Shown: positions 24,603 through 36,655 of the stretch, piece by piece
Numbering within the stretch: position 1 is the stretch's first letter
Layout: every line of letters starts with the position of its first letter
Assembly (NCBI RefSeq): GCF_029784135.1
Contig: NC_073746.1
Span: 302,447,455 to 302,511,454 of the forward strand
Direction: 5' to 3'
DNA: 64,000 nucleotides
Source of the DNA: Toxorhynchites rutilus septentrionalis
Taxonomy: Eukaryota > Arthropoda > Insecta > Diptera > Culicidae
Made by a program: the position numbers and the translations under genes
The notes under the pieces: model-generated
Database searches by the model: none
Told to the model about the DNA's origin: nothing
What the model saw: only the letters and a program-made list of their open reading frames with translations

Positions 24603-25300
24603 AAATGGACGGAAACAAAATTTCAATGCAGATTCGAAATTTTATTGTGCGTCACACCAAACGTAACGAATCTCAACGGAGAATAGCTGAGAAGTATGGA
24701 GCAACCTGTGGAGCAGTTTAAAATATTATTCTGAAGCTTCAACAGCTTGTCGACCTTTGTGCAACAAAAGAAATGTTGGTTCTGCCGATTTCTGATCGCA
24801 CCATTCGATGATCAACAAAGTCAACAAGAAAAATATGACATCTCTTCGCAAGGAATCATATCAACAAGCTGCAAGAGCTCTGGAAGCATGTCGTCTGATC
24901 GGATGAGTCAAAGATCTTGCTGCTCAATTCGGAACGGCGACTAAGAGTCTGGTTAAACAGCGATGAAGGACTCCAGGACAGACCATGGAACACAGCGGTA
25001 GAAATATTATGGTGTGGGGCTGTTTCTCATGGTTTGACGTGGGAAATTTGACCCAAATCAATGGCCCTATGACGGTAGAGATATTCTAAGCGAAAATCTG
25101 GAAGAGTCGATGCTGCATAACGATGACGATGCGATGGGCAGCAGCATATCGATCCGAAATATACGGCATAAATAACACAAGCATTCAATCGAGTCGAATC
25201 CATGGAATGACCGCTCCAGAGTGCAGAGTTTGAGCCTAATTGAAAATCGGTGGGCTAGCCCCGACAACAAGATGGGCAAAACAGGAGTGACAAACAAACA
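24603..25300 (+). pseudogene. Tc1-like transposase fossil
   Basis: Fragments of a Tc1-family transposase appear in order but in several frames with stops. An N-terminal helix-turn-helix-like RHTKRNESQRRIAEKYGA lies at about 24650-24706. NIMVWGCFSWFDVGN, the block around the second half of the DDE domain, is at about 25004-25048, followed by a stop. SLIENRW, the equivalent of the family's PIENLW block, is near 25230-25250. Family members encode about 340 residues that cut and paste at TA sites. The region between the blocks is deleted or frameshifted, so it is inactive. A CACCC-family MITE abuts the 3' side. Confidence 0.7.
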
Positions 25301-25308
25301 GGTCAGTA

Positions 25309-25893
25309 CACCCAAAGTTAATTTTTAGCACATTTTCTGGCATCCCGATTTATTACATTAAATGAGCTGGAAGATAACATAAAATGTTCTACTCCCCAAT
25401 ACATGTATATCTTTTGGATAATATATATGCTAGAGCCAATATGAGGGAGCGAAACAGGAGACACATTTAAATGATAGCATATGCAAGCTTTTCGTATAGT
25501 TTGCCAAATACACGGCCCAGACAGAGAAAGATATATTCTCGTTCATGTTCTTCTTTATCGTCTTGGAAAACACCTTCCAACTTCATTTTATGATGAGGTG
25601 ATAATGCTCCTTTATAATAGCGCTGGCAGCTATATGGATAACGTGGTCGTGTAAAGTAACTTCACATTCCAGCGGGCCTTGGTTCGATCCCCATTGACGT
25701 CGTATGGACTGTTTTTTTGCATAATCCCAAATGAAAAGAGAAAAGAAAACAGAAAGAGATGTCTGCTCGCATACATACAAACCATTTTTAAGCTTCAAAA
25801 TAGCACATTATTTGCGCATTTGACTCTCATGACCAGGAAATGGCATCTTTTCTGCCAAAGATGGCATGTTTTCTGCCAACGCTAGTTTGGGTG
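25309..25893 (+). mobile_element. CACCC-family TA-MITE, copy 4, complete
   Basis: 585 bp from CACCCAAAGTTAATT to GCTAGTTTGGGTG with TA on both sides. It contains TTACATTAAATGAGC and a tRNA-like CCTTGGTTCGATCCCC motif. This is the best-preserved copy of the family in the window and its reference. Confidence 0.88.
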
Positions 25894-26750
25894 TAGGCTT
25901 GGGAAGATCTAGAGCCACAGCACCTCCGAAACCATGTCGAAAGCATGCTAAAATGTCTGCTATTGACAATTGAGGCCAGAGGAGGAAAATCCATCTAATG
26001 TTTCTAACAAAACATTGTTTATGTTTTGTTGAAAACACGGAGCTTGTCACAGGATCTAAGAACAAAATGTATTACTTTTATTTTTGAAAAAAGAAGTCAA
26101 CTATGTTTGTATGGCAAAATGAGCTCCGGAGTTTTACTTTTCTAAACCCTAAGAAAAAATAAACAATAATTTGAATGAAACATAAGTGTTGTTCAAATTT
26201 GGATTTAAATTGGGGGTGAATCCTTTGTGCTGGTCACTGGGAAAAAGAAGCCACGTCGCAGAAGATGTCCAGATATATCGAAAACATGATAGTGAAAACC
26301 AGCGATATATTTCGTGACTTATTGCGCGAGTAACTCTCGCATATTATGTAACGTTGCGGCAGAATAGATCTTTGGCCAGCTCTGGTTAAAACGAGGCGCC
26401 TGAGTGGGATATCTTTTGACAACCAAAAAGCCAACCGAGACAAAATTACTCTATTCTTGATATATTCGAAGAAAAAAATTATTTTGTGAGTCAAAAACTA
26501 TTTTTTTTTCGTTTCCGCTTTTGGAACTTTTCAACCAGCCCGGAGTAATGTGTAGTAAAAAGATATCCATTATTATTGTATAGAAAGCCACTGTGATCAT
26601 CGTATTCTACAGCCTGCCGCTTAAGATACATTCATGGAATACATATCGCGTCTTTGTAATAAAAAAAAATAACAGAGCGGTATCGACGAAGCCAAATTGT
26701 GCCTGATTGGTTTTTACACCATCAGTATCCTTAACACTTAACACCTAATG
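25894..26750. other. Non-coding sequence
   Basis: AT-rich, with no recognised exon or element. Confidence 0.35.
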
Positions 26751-28219
26751 ACGACTTTCATGCCAACTCGACTGGTCGTTGACAGCACCATCTCAGATAG
26801 CAGTGAATTGTTGTAGTTGTGAACACATAAGTATTTAAGTAACTTTGCATGGTTAAATTATTCAAAAAATTGGCAAAAAGTTTTTCTTGATTTTTTGCAA
26901 AAAATATACCTCAAAAACTATAATACCTACAAAATCCTGGTCAACAGATGAAATCTAGAAAATTATTAAGATTTTAATAACAAAATACCAAAGTTTGAAA
27001 GCAATTGCAGAAAAAAAATTATTTAAAAAATTAAAATTCATTTTTCTTAAAAAAAAATTTTCATTGAATTCACAAATAAAAATATAAAAAGCCCTTACAA
27101 TTTTCAACAAGTCATCCATACATCGCAAGATAAACGCTTTGACAGGGAAAAAGTTTTTCAAACAACAACTTTTTCATGTTTTCTTCGAAAAAAATACAAC
27201 TAATCCTAATTTTGTTTAAAGTCAAGATAGCGATATAGTGCATTCGTCGAAGTTTTAGTTCTTATTAAAATAAGAACTTTCATCGAAGACGTCAACTTTT
27301 TATCTTTTTATCTATTATCTTTGAGTTTCTGGAATAAAAGGCACTTTTGTATAAAAAAGCTCGTAACATTTTTGTGTGTGAATTCTCGCGGTTGACATGC
27401 TTCTAAATAAAAAAAAAGTTAGCAGAGCATGTGAATCGCGAAAATTTATACACAAAAATGTTACAAATTAAACATTAAAAGTAATTTGTCAAAGAAAAAC
27501 ATGAAAAAGTTTTTGTTGTACGACAAACTTTTTCTCTGTAAAAGTGCTCATCTTCCGATGCATGGGTGACTTGTTGGAATTTATTTGGGCTATTTATGTC
27601 TATTTTTTCAGAGCTTTAAAAAACATGTTTTCGATAAAAATGAATTTTAATTTTTAAAATATTTTTTTTCAATAATTTTTTTTTCAAAAATTTGTTTGAT
27701 ATTTTTTATGAAAAATTAAACAATTTCCTACATTTCATTCTTTGATTAACATTTTGTGGTTCTGATAGAGTTGTTGTTAGAAAAACATAGAGTTGCTGTT
27801 TTTCCCTGTAAAAGTGCCCATCTTCCAATGTATGGACGACTTGTTGGAAATTGTAAGGGCTATTCATATATTTTTTTGATAATTAAAATAATATGTTTAA
27901 AAAAAAGTATTTTTTTAAAATAATTTTCTTTAGCGAATTAAAAAAAAATGGTATTTTTTTATGGAAATTTGAACAATAACCTTCATCTTTTGACCAGAAT
28001 TTTGAATGCACATATTATAGTTTTTGGATTATTTTTTTTTGCAAAAAAACAAGAAATTTTTTTTGGCGCTTTCCAAAAAGTAGTCTAATTTTTTTTTAAT
28101 GTTTCAAGTATGCAAAGTTACTTTAATGGCCCATGTTACATACACCCACAACGCTACCACCCACTTCTACCAGAGATAGTGCTGCCAACTCCTAAGACGA
28201 GTTGGCATGAAATTCGTCT
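26751..28219. mobile_element. 1.47-kb long-TIR element, complete
   Basis: The left end GACGACTTTCATGCCAACTC and the right end (reverse complement AGACGAATTTCATGCCAAC) are inverted, and similarity continues inward through CAGCACCATCTCAGATAG, AAGTAACTTTGCAT and beyond. The interior holds subrepeats such as CATCTTCC.ATG.ATGG and TAAGGGCTATTCATA. There is no coding capacity. Relatives are at 36425, 44125 and 56851. Non-autonomous DNA transposon, superfamily unresolved. Confidence 0.75.
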
Positions 28220-30887
28220 ATTGCAATAAATTCCAATTCAAACAGATGAACCAAACTCGAAAAAAAGCTCGCGATTTCATCAAAACCAAACATCGAAATA
28301 ATCTGTTTGATATGTTATTCAGAAATTTAATTGAAATCCAAACTTTCAAGTTTCAGATTCTCATCAATTTTTCGGTCTTTTGTTTAGAAAAATAAATAAT
28401 TTTCAACACTTTGCTCAACTCTCAACTTCCTGACTAAAATGGAAATATGTTAAGAAACATAACGATGTCATCTCGCGCGAACTTACAAGCTGGAGAGATC
28501 TTAGAATTATTTAATGATGTGAAAGCCTCAAATATTTTCTCCCGTTAAGAATCTCACCAAAAACTTCGTCGCCTCGTTCTATTGCTTTCGGACACCAGCT
28601 TCTTCCGTTATTCCTTTCTTCCACCTGCATGCATCATCCCATTTCCTCCCACCCCCCTAGCAATCATCTGTGGCAACACCTCTAATAGGCAACACATTTC
28701 ACGGCTGCAATAAAAGAAAAAGTGCATAACATAAATCCCGCGAGGCAAGCCCTCCCGTAAGAGCCTCTGTCAACAACAATCTGTCCCGCTTCCCGTTGGA
28801 AGCTGTGCGGCCAGATTTGATGCGTCAAAACACCGTTTCTGACACATCAAATTAGTGCCGTGCGGGGGCCATAAATATTGCTTCGATCAACGCTCGCGTT
28901 CGCGCGCGCTTACGCCCTGATCCAGCTGCTGGTGACGATTTTAGCACCTTCCAACATTTTCGACCGGCCCACGTCCGAGGCAACGCTGGCAATGCTGGGA
29001 CTGCGTTTACGAGCTTCTGAAACAGCCATAAAACAGCGCCGATGATGCGCCTAATTCTCCTTCTCTCTATCGCATATATTGATCTATCTCCCGGATCCCA
29101 GCTTCCAGACCCACAGTGGCCAATGCATCGGTGACACCACACTCGATAGCTGGCTGTCTCCCCCATTTTTCCCCGGGGCTCATTAATAGTAATACCCCCA
29201 GGCAAGTGGGTATAAGTCTTCATACAAGTTATTACTGCTGAAATTTATAGATTCGTATGAACATAACCTCACACACACACACACACACACACACATACTG
29301 GCGGCCAAACGTGGGAGGCAGAGAGGAGAGCAGACTGCGTGTTGACTAGTTTTATCAAGTAAAACATCTTAATATTCGAAATAAATGGAATGTAATGAAA
29401 CTTCTAATGGAATCGAAGCGGTTTCGATGGGAAATGATGCGTGCCGCCTGGTTGTTTCACCCGGGGACCCAGGATTCGGCATCGGCGCGTTCGGAGAGTG
29501 CTTAATAGTTTCGGTGCGATATCTAACATCATTATTACTTTAGGCACTTACGTCGAGGTTTTTGGCATCCTTCCCCGAGGGCGAAGACGAAACGGGACCG
29601 GCGGAGATATTTATGATTATTTTTATGATCAATTAAATTGTAATATACGGGTGATACTTAATATCATCATTTTCGGTTCGTGTCTCTCTCTCTCTCTCAT
29701 CTCGGACTGCTGGCTTTTGTTTTAGCCGGTTCCCCTCTTGGTTGTGTCGAATCAACAGCGACATCCGATCCCGCGGCTCTTTTTCGGAATGACTTTATTC
29801 CTTGACCGAAAAATAATTCCAGGAACCGAGCGCCAAATTGAAGCAAGGGTTTGTGCAATAATTTTTCAATTTATCCCCCCGAATCAGAGCTGGCATCCGG
29901 CTGCCGGCATGTTCCCGATAGAGATCGAAATAAAACGGTTCCAATAAAAGCATCCTCCTCTCGCGGCTGCTCACGGTCGGAGTAGTGCAATAAAGTTGTC
30001 CTGCGAAAGGGGTTATATTACCTGCAAATAGACGGGAACGTAAAATGAACCTTCCCCGAGACAGAATCGCGAGCAATTGAAGATGCTCTCCGACGGCGGC
30101 GGCGGCTTCGATGATGATGTTGATGGTTATGATACCTTCGGAAATAAGCAATCATCCATTTTCGGCGGGAAATTCGAGAAGAAAGGGTTTTTTTTATTGC
30201 GGCCGGAGCTGGTAATTGATTCCAGCCCCGGAGGGGTGGTCTCGCGATGGTTCTGCTGCAAAAGAGCAATCCTGAAAACGGAGCGGTTCAACTGGAGTGG
30301 CTGCTCTCTTTTCTTACCGAGAATTGCAGACAAACATACAAACGTACAGACAAAAAAAAACATCAACAAGCGATGAATAGATTTCCTCCGAAAATATAAA
30401 AGCCGAGATGGAACTACTGAAGCGATGATTTTCGGAAATTATCATACTTCGGTGAACGTCTGAAAGCTTGGGGATGTGGAGTGCGATTCGCGATTCGTGT
30501 AGTTAGAAGGGAAAAAATCGCATTCGCATCCGAACACATGTCTTCCACTGGTGTCCGACAAAATGTGTGAGAGTGTAGATCAATTGAGCTCGTTCTGAAG
30601 GGCCGGCAATATTAGTGATTTTTATTTGAGTGGTTTCAATGGTTTTGAACGAACTTCGAGGGAATATACAGAAGGTACAATTGGAAAGCCTCAAACCGAA
30701 GGCATTTGTATGAAGTTGGAACAAAAAGTCGAAATTAATTTCTATATCGCATAGAATGTGGACATAGATTTAGAGTAATCTACTATACAGACTTATTCCT
30801 CCAATTTGCAGAAGATTTAATCCAGTTTCATGATCGTCTTAACTTAACTGATAAAGACACCATTCGCTGTTCCACCGCTAATAACGA

Positions 30888-30889
<2 letters not shown>
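28220..30889. other. Repeat-poor non-coding island
   Basis: Contains a CA run (29270-29295), a TC run near 29684 and GGC/GAT patches near 30090. A TATA-like TATAAAAG occurs at 30395 without a good initiator. No splice-bounded coding exon is seen. Likely intronic or regulatory unique sequence. Confidence 0.45.

Positions 30890-30936
<47 letters not shown>
30890..30936. repeat. (TA)n microsatellite
   Basis: About 23 uninterrupted TA units at the edge of the adjacent mini-me-like repeat, at the place where other copies carry a short TA run. Confidence 0.95.
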
Positions 30937-30941
<5 letters not shown>

Positions 30942-31935
30942 TTCTGCATAATTCAAGAACTAATCAAGCAAACGGAACCAACTTTGGCATGTGGAGGTTT
31001 TAGGGGGCAAGAAATATTTCTAAGGTGGTTCACCATTTCTCCCACCTTTCTAAGAGGGGGGGGGGGTTCTGCCATAGAAATGAAATACAAATTTCTGCAT
31101 AACTCAAGAACTAATCAAGCAAATGTAACCAAATTTGGCATATGAAGGTTTTAGGGAGCAATAAATGTTTTTATTGTAATTTGACACTCCTTTCCCCTTT
31201 CTAAAGAGGGGGGGCGGAAAGGGGGCTGAAAAACTCGAGAGCTAATCAAACAAATGAAATCAAATTTAGCATATAGAGGTTTTAGGGATCGATAAACGTT
31301 TCTATGGTAGTTCGACACTCCTCCGCCCTCTCTAAAGGGGGGCTCCCATACAGATGAAACACAAACTTCTGCGCAACTCGAGAACTAATCAAGCAAATTG
31401 AGCCATATTTGGCATGTGGAGGTTTTAGGGGGCACGAAACGTTTCTATGGTGGTTCGACACACCTACCCCCTCTCTAAGGGCATGGGGGCTGCCATACAA
31501 ATGAAACACAAACTTCTGCATAACTCAAGTACTAATTAAGCAAATGGATGTGAGAATTTTTGGGTACGAGAAATGTTTCTATGATGGTATGACCCTTCTG
31601 CCTACTCTGGAGAGGAGAGGGGATTCCATAAAAATAATGCACATATTTTAACCAAACATATTCCAATCAAACATGACAATTGAAACTCCTATATCATCTT
31701 CTATCTGTATAGATAAAAATGGATCGCCGAATGTGTTGATAAGAGCAAAACTCGAGAAAGGAATTGTCCGATTTAGGGCTGTCTATATTCTATTATATTT
31801 TCTGTATCAAATATTTATGCGATAAAACTGTGAAACATGTTATTTACAAGCGGTTGAAAAATCTTGAACGAGAATTGTGTCTCAAAATAAAAAACTATAT
31901 TACAATGTCGAGTTTTGGTTTCTGCGATACTGTGA
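30937..31935 (-). mobile_element. Mini-me-like repeat element, rearranged copy
   Basis: Minus-oriented tandem units share CAAACTTCTGCATAACTC, AACTAATCAAGCAAA, TTTGGCATGTGGAGGTTTTA and GTTTCTATGGTGGTTCGACA with the 38004 copy. The GTCT run beside the TA tract is missing. A second internal start (ATAGATAAAAATGGATCGCC) lies near 31710. The far end (31783-31935) matches 38788-38935, but the terminal CTAG core is lost. Confidence 0.6.
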
Positions 31936-33270
31936 TTTTAAAATAAAATTTACTGAAAACTCTCATCTCTTGGTCGTTTTCGAATGTGTTTCGAGTCTTT
32001 TTAATCAAGAAGTATTTTTTTCTAAAAGAGCAGATCATTTTTGACTGCAATGCTTGAATTAATTAAGTGATATGGTTGATTTTTATGGTATAAGGTTGGG
32101 TAAAAAGTATACATTATAACAAATCTAATTTTTTTATTTTTCGAGAAGAATTTTTACTGAAAAAAATCTTTTGTTGTTTGATTTTTTTTTGATGTTGCAA
32201 CTTATAACACATATCAATAAGTAATATGTGAATCAATATGAAAAATATAATAAGTTTAAGAAATAATAATTTCTCGAATAAAATGCAACTAATTTGTGAA
32301 ATATATTTAACACTTTCGTTTTCCCGTCACCCAGATATGGGTGACACTTTCCTCGTTCAAATTAAATAGGATTTTCAAAGGAATTTGACAGAATAGACAC
32401 CTAAATGTAACTATAGGATATGTAGAAAAATAATGGAATCATAACCATAGTAATATAATGTTTATATTATACTTTTTATCAATTTATAGTACTTTGGCAT
32501 ATTGTTGTGAATTTGTCTTCAAATAGAGAAAAAAATCACTAGATCATGTAAAAATTGTCTACAAACTAAGTTTGATATTAATTTAATAATTCATCCGCAA
32601 GTTGGGCCCCGCGAGGAACTCAAAAACGGCGCATTGGGCGGCGAACTTGTTAAATCGATTTAAGATAATGAAATATGTTCAGATCGAAAATAATAACATG
32701 ATGGGTGGATCACAATGGATCACAACTGACAGATGCGATATAGAGACGTTCACAAAAGATAATTTTCAAACCGTAATGATGGTAAAAAAAAATTGTAGGC
32801 ATTATGGAACAATAAGAAAAAATGAAAACATAAACTTACCTTAAGAGAAATAATATCCTTTTTTGAATAAACTCGAAAAACATCGAAAAACCACCGAAAG
32901 GTGGTGATTTTTAGTAAATTTTATTTGAAAATTACTGACAATAAGAATCATTTCAAAATTTTCGAGCAATTTTTTTTGAGCCATTCTCAAAAGTAAGGCT
33001 GGAGTCAAAATGGAAAACCGATGATATAAACTGTCATTTTTGCCCATAAAAAAATTCGTTACATTTTACACTTTTTTTTTATAAAGGTCAAAATGCAAAC
33101 CAGGCCGCTGAAATAGTGAATGGTGCCGATACCGTAACAGTAAAATACATCCAGTTTATTTTTTTTAGTTTTAATTCTATTTTAAATCTTTTTTAAATTT
33201 TTTTATTTTTTTTAAATTTTTTTTATGCAATACATCAAGCTCAATACATTAAATTTAGTGCAATACATTA
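31936..33270. other. AT-rich non-coding stretch
   Basis: A/T runs dominate. No exon or element ends are recognised. Confidence 0.35.
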
Positions 33271-33279
33271 AATTTAAAT

Positions 33280-33700
33280 CTCTAGAGTCAACAAATGAAC
33301 CGTTTGAAGCTAAGGATTGATCAAAAACGTCCAGAATTGGCACTTATTAGACACTTAAGTTTGACACTTATTAAAATTGGCCAACAGAGGAGGTGTTGTA
33401 TTCCATCAGGACAACGCAAGAGCACACAACTCCGGAAGTTTGATTGGGATGTTTCAAAGCTTCAAACATATAGTCCGGACATGGCATCAAGCGGTCACCA
33501 CCTTATTCTCGCCTTGTAAAACTTCCTGAGTGTTAAGAAATCGGGATCAAGAGAAGATTGTAAAAATCTATTGCTAGAGATTTTCTTCAATAAGTACCAA
33601 TATTTTTATGAGAGAGGCGTTATGGAACTACCTTGAGAATGGCAACAAATTTTACAACGAAACGGTGCATATTTGACCCAAATTGGATAATCTAAACCAT
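33280..33700 (+). pseudogene. Mariner transposase C-terminal fossil
   Basis: Remnants of the C-terminal half of a D34D mariner transposase. NRLKLRIDQKRPELAL is at 33298-33345. VVFHQDNARAHN carries the second catalytic Asp, at about 33391-33426. YSPDMASSGHHL follows in another frame, where the third catalytic Asp (family SDYHL) has become Gly. GSRED..., FYERGVMELP-like and GAYLTQIG-like pieces then run to about 33690. Frameshifts and stops disrupt it. The N-terminal half and terminal repeats are not seen. Inactive. Confidence 0.75.
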
Positions 33701-36424
33701 ATTTAAAGAAATTAGAATTTCACCCAAAAATAATGGACTACATTTTCCCCAACCTAACATTTGTCATCGTGTTACAATCAGGGCTCGGCAGAGTCATATC
33801 CAACTGAGAATAGTCAGGGGACTATGAAGAAATTTGCCTTCGTATTCAATTGGAAATGAGATTTGCTTCTTCCAGCAGTTTCTCCGTTGACGTGACTCAA
33901 CAGTCATTCGGGCGTCTAGTTGCTATCTCACTCTACGACTCGACTATCTCATTTCATTGTTCCCCGTCAAATGGGCTTCAATGCATATTGAAGTGACTTC
34001 CCCCAAAATAAATTCGTCTCTCTCTCTCATGTATCACGTATGCATGTATCGATGTTAGAGTTCAACGTTGTTTGACATACACTACAGGTGAGCTAGATTT
34101 TTTTGTAACGTACACGAAAATTACTCACACACATAAAATAGCGTGCAGTGTTGTGTTCAGAAACACTGACAAATTTGTGAATTTTGTTGATAAAAACCCG
34201 TTTCTCTGTATGTGTTTTTTTCACAAGATTGAACTCAGAGACTAACATTTTGCATAGAATTGCTCCTAAACTGCATGTTATTTACTAATACTAACGCGAG
34301 GACTTTTAGAGCATACCTGGTAATTGTCCATGTTCGTTGATTTGATTTCACAAGGTTAAACCATGAAGCCGTCCATTAATACTGTAACTACCTTTTTTGC
34401 ACCGGAAACCAACTTTTCGTTTCACTTTATATGGACGTTAAAATGAGATTGTGTACCCTGGTAACGAGATTCGTGTCAGGGGGAGTAGTACTGTAGATTG
34501 AAGTGAGGTTTAATGAAGAGGTAGTATTCATTAGTCACGGCAGCTAGAATAACCATTTGTTGGTTAGTTCATCAGTCATTCTCGCTTTTAACACTCGTCA
34601 ATTAATTTCTTTTCAATTAACCCCTTCCCGTATTATTTAATACGTCACACATCAAGTGATCTCACTACTCTGCTGAGCGTTCTAGCGCCCTATGTTATGC
34701 AAGACACCACGAGTGAGACTCGATGTTGTACGGGAAAGGGAACGTTGACGGCGAATGCCGAAATAGTCCTAGTCGAAGCGAAGCTAACAAGATGAGAGTC
34801 AATTTTCATTTTTCATCTCCGGAGATTTCGGGACTTGATAACAAGTATTTTTTGTTTCGGTAGTTCCTATTAGTATGGGCGGAAAGTCAGAAAGTTATGT
34901 AGATGTCACAGTGGAAAAGTTCGTTTACTTGTAATTTTCAGTTCAGTTCATCGATTTTCTTCATCTCAGTCGTTACAGTTTGACCCGGTTGCAAGAACTT
35001 AGATTTAACGATATCAGCCGCCGATTTCACTGATTTATTTTGAGATTTTGAAAGATCTGGGTATTCAGTATGATACAGTTGCTATCCAAAACGTCAGCGT
35101 TCTGGCATTGCCGCAGAAATACAATATTTAAGAACTTTTTGTAACGCAGAAACGCAGTTCCTAACTCTGTTTAGTAAACTTAACTTGGAACTAACCATAA
35201 TTGGTCATTGCTTGTCTCTTGTTTCCAATCTCAACTTTGCGCTTATCACCAGCTGCTGCAATCGAGCGTCCAATCGAACACAACGCGGTCAGTCCCGTAG
35301 AGCTTCAATTACATTCAAACGCATGCGCCTGGTGCTGCCAAGTTGGCAATTTGGGGCGGATGCATACTATCGCCCAACCACCCCCCCATATTTACTATGC
35401 TCGGAAACTGCCAATACCAATCGCGCTCGACCGGTTTTAATGAGTGCGACACAATAATATTTATCAACAATTATTGCCTCAATAAACGCGCTGCTATGCT
35501 CGTTCGCACGCTCGCAGAGCGGGGGGAGGAGGCCATCTGGTGTCGGATTCCCTCGCTGTATCCAACCCCTCCCCACTCCAGCTCATAGCGCATCCCATTT
35601 CGCTCTGTTTATTAACGAAACCAGCAAATTGAAGAGGATATCCGCCCGGTGCTGCTGCCTTCCGCGACTCGTTTCGACGCGCGACGCGCATATCACACCA
35701 TCAATGTTTTTATTGCTATTTTATATAAATTTAACATAACCTCATAACCGCCCCCGCGCGATTCCGCTGATTCGCCGATTCGCCGCTGACCAACCTGTCA
35801 ATTCCATTCGCGCTGCATAAAAATTGAATTGAAATTGAAAATTATTACCCACCGGCGCACCATAATCACCTTCCCTCTTCCCCACCCCGTCGATCCCGAC
35901 ACCAACAGGCTGGACCAACAGTTTTGTTTATAACAATTTCGATAAAAACGCACACACAGAGCCAACGCGCAACAACTTTCCCCGGATGATTTTCGGTGGA
36001 TGCTGCTGGCGCTTTTAAAAATAAATTTTCGCTTTAATGGTATTTCGAAAGTAATGGAAAATGACGAGAGCGCCACCGATGCGATGGCGGGGGTGGTGGC
36101 GGAGACCGGTGGGGATTTTGAACTATGCTTTTGCGGACATTTTTATGTCGGTGTGTGAGATATAGATGCACCAATCCCGGGGCCCTGGACGACGCCGGAC
36201 GCGGCTGAATGATGTGTGTATTAAGCGAATAATTACGCCATTAATTATCCAAATAATTGTTTTCTGCTGGCCGGCCGAACCGTGTTAAAAAGTCATTTTT
36301 CAATAGATAAAGTCTTCCGGAGGGTTGATTTAAGGGTGAAATTCGGTTTAATTAATATAAAAATTAATTGCAGTATGTGGGAATGGAATACAGTCACTGG
36401 GAACATGGTTTGTCTTATTTTGTT
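33701..36424. other. Non-coding: unassigned AT-rich part, then repeat-poor island
   Basis: 33701-35160 shows no exon and may contain unrecognised old repeats. From 35160 the sequence is GC-balanced. TAAT-rich motifs cluster at 36228-36260. Open frames around 35185-35590 lack domains and splice signals. Confidence 0.4.
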
Positions 36425-36655
36425 TTATCGACTTATTTTCAACAAATTTTGTGGGTATTATAGTTTTTGAGTTATAAAATTTTGTAAAAAGTAAAGACAT
36501 TTTTTTACTGGTTCCCAAAAGTAGTCTAATTCTTTTTTAATTATTTCAAGTACGCAAGTTGCTTAAATGACCCATGTCTTTACACCCTTTACGTTTCACT
36601 GCTATCTGAGATGTTGCTGCCAACGGCCAATCGAGTTGTCATGAAGTTCGTCAAT
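36425..36655 (-). mobile_element. Long-TIR family, terminal fragment
   Basis: The reverse complement starts GACGAACTTCATGACAACTC and continues with GCAGCAACATCTCAGATAGC, AGCAACTTGCGTACTTGAAA and AGACTACTTTTGGGAACC. This matches one end of the 26751 element. Only about 230 bp is present. Confidence 0.65.

Noticed and set aside
30395..30402. TATA box TATAAAAG as a promoter
   Set aside because: No initiator at the right distance and no downstream exon signals.
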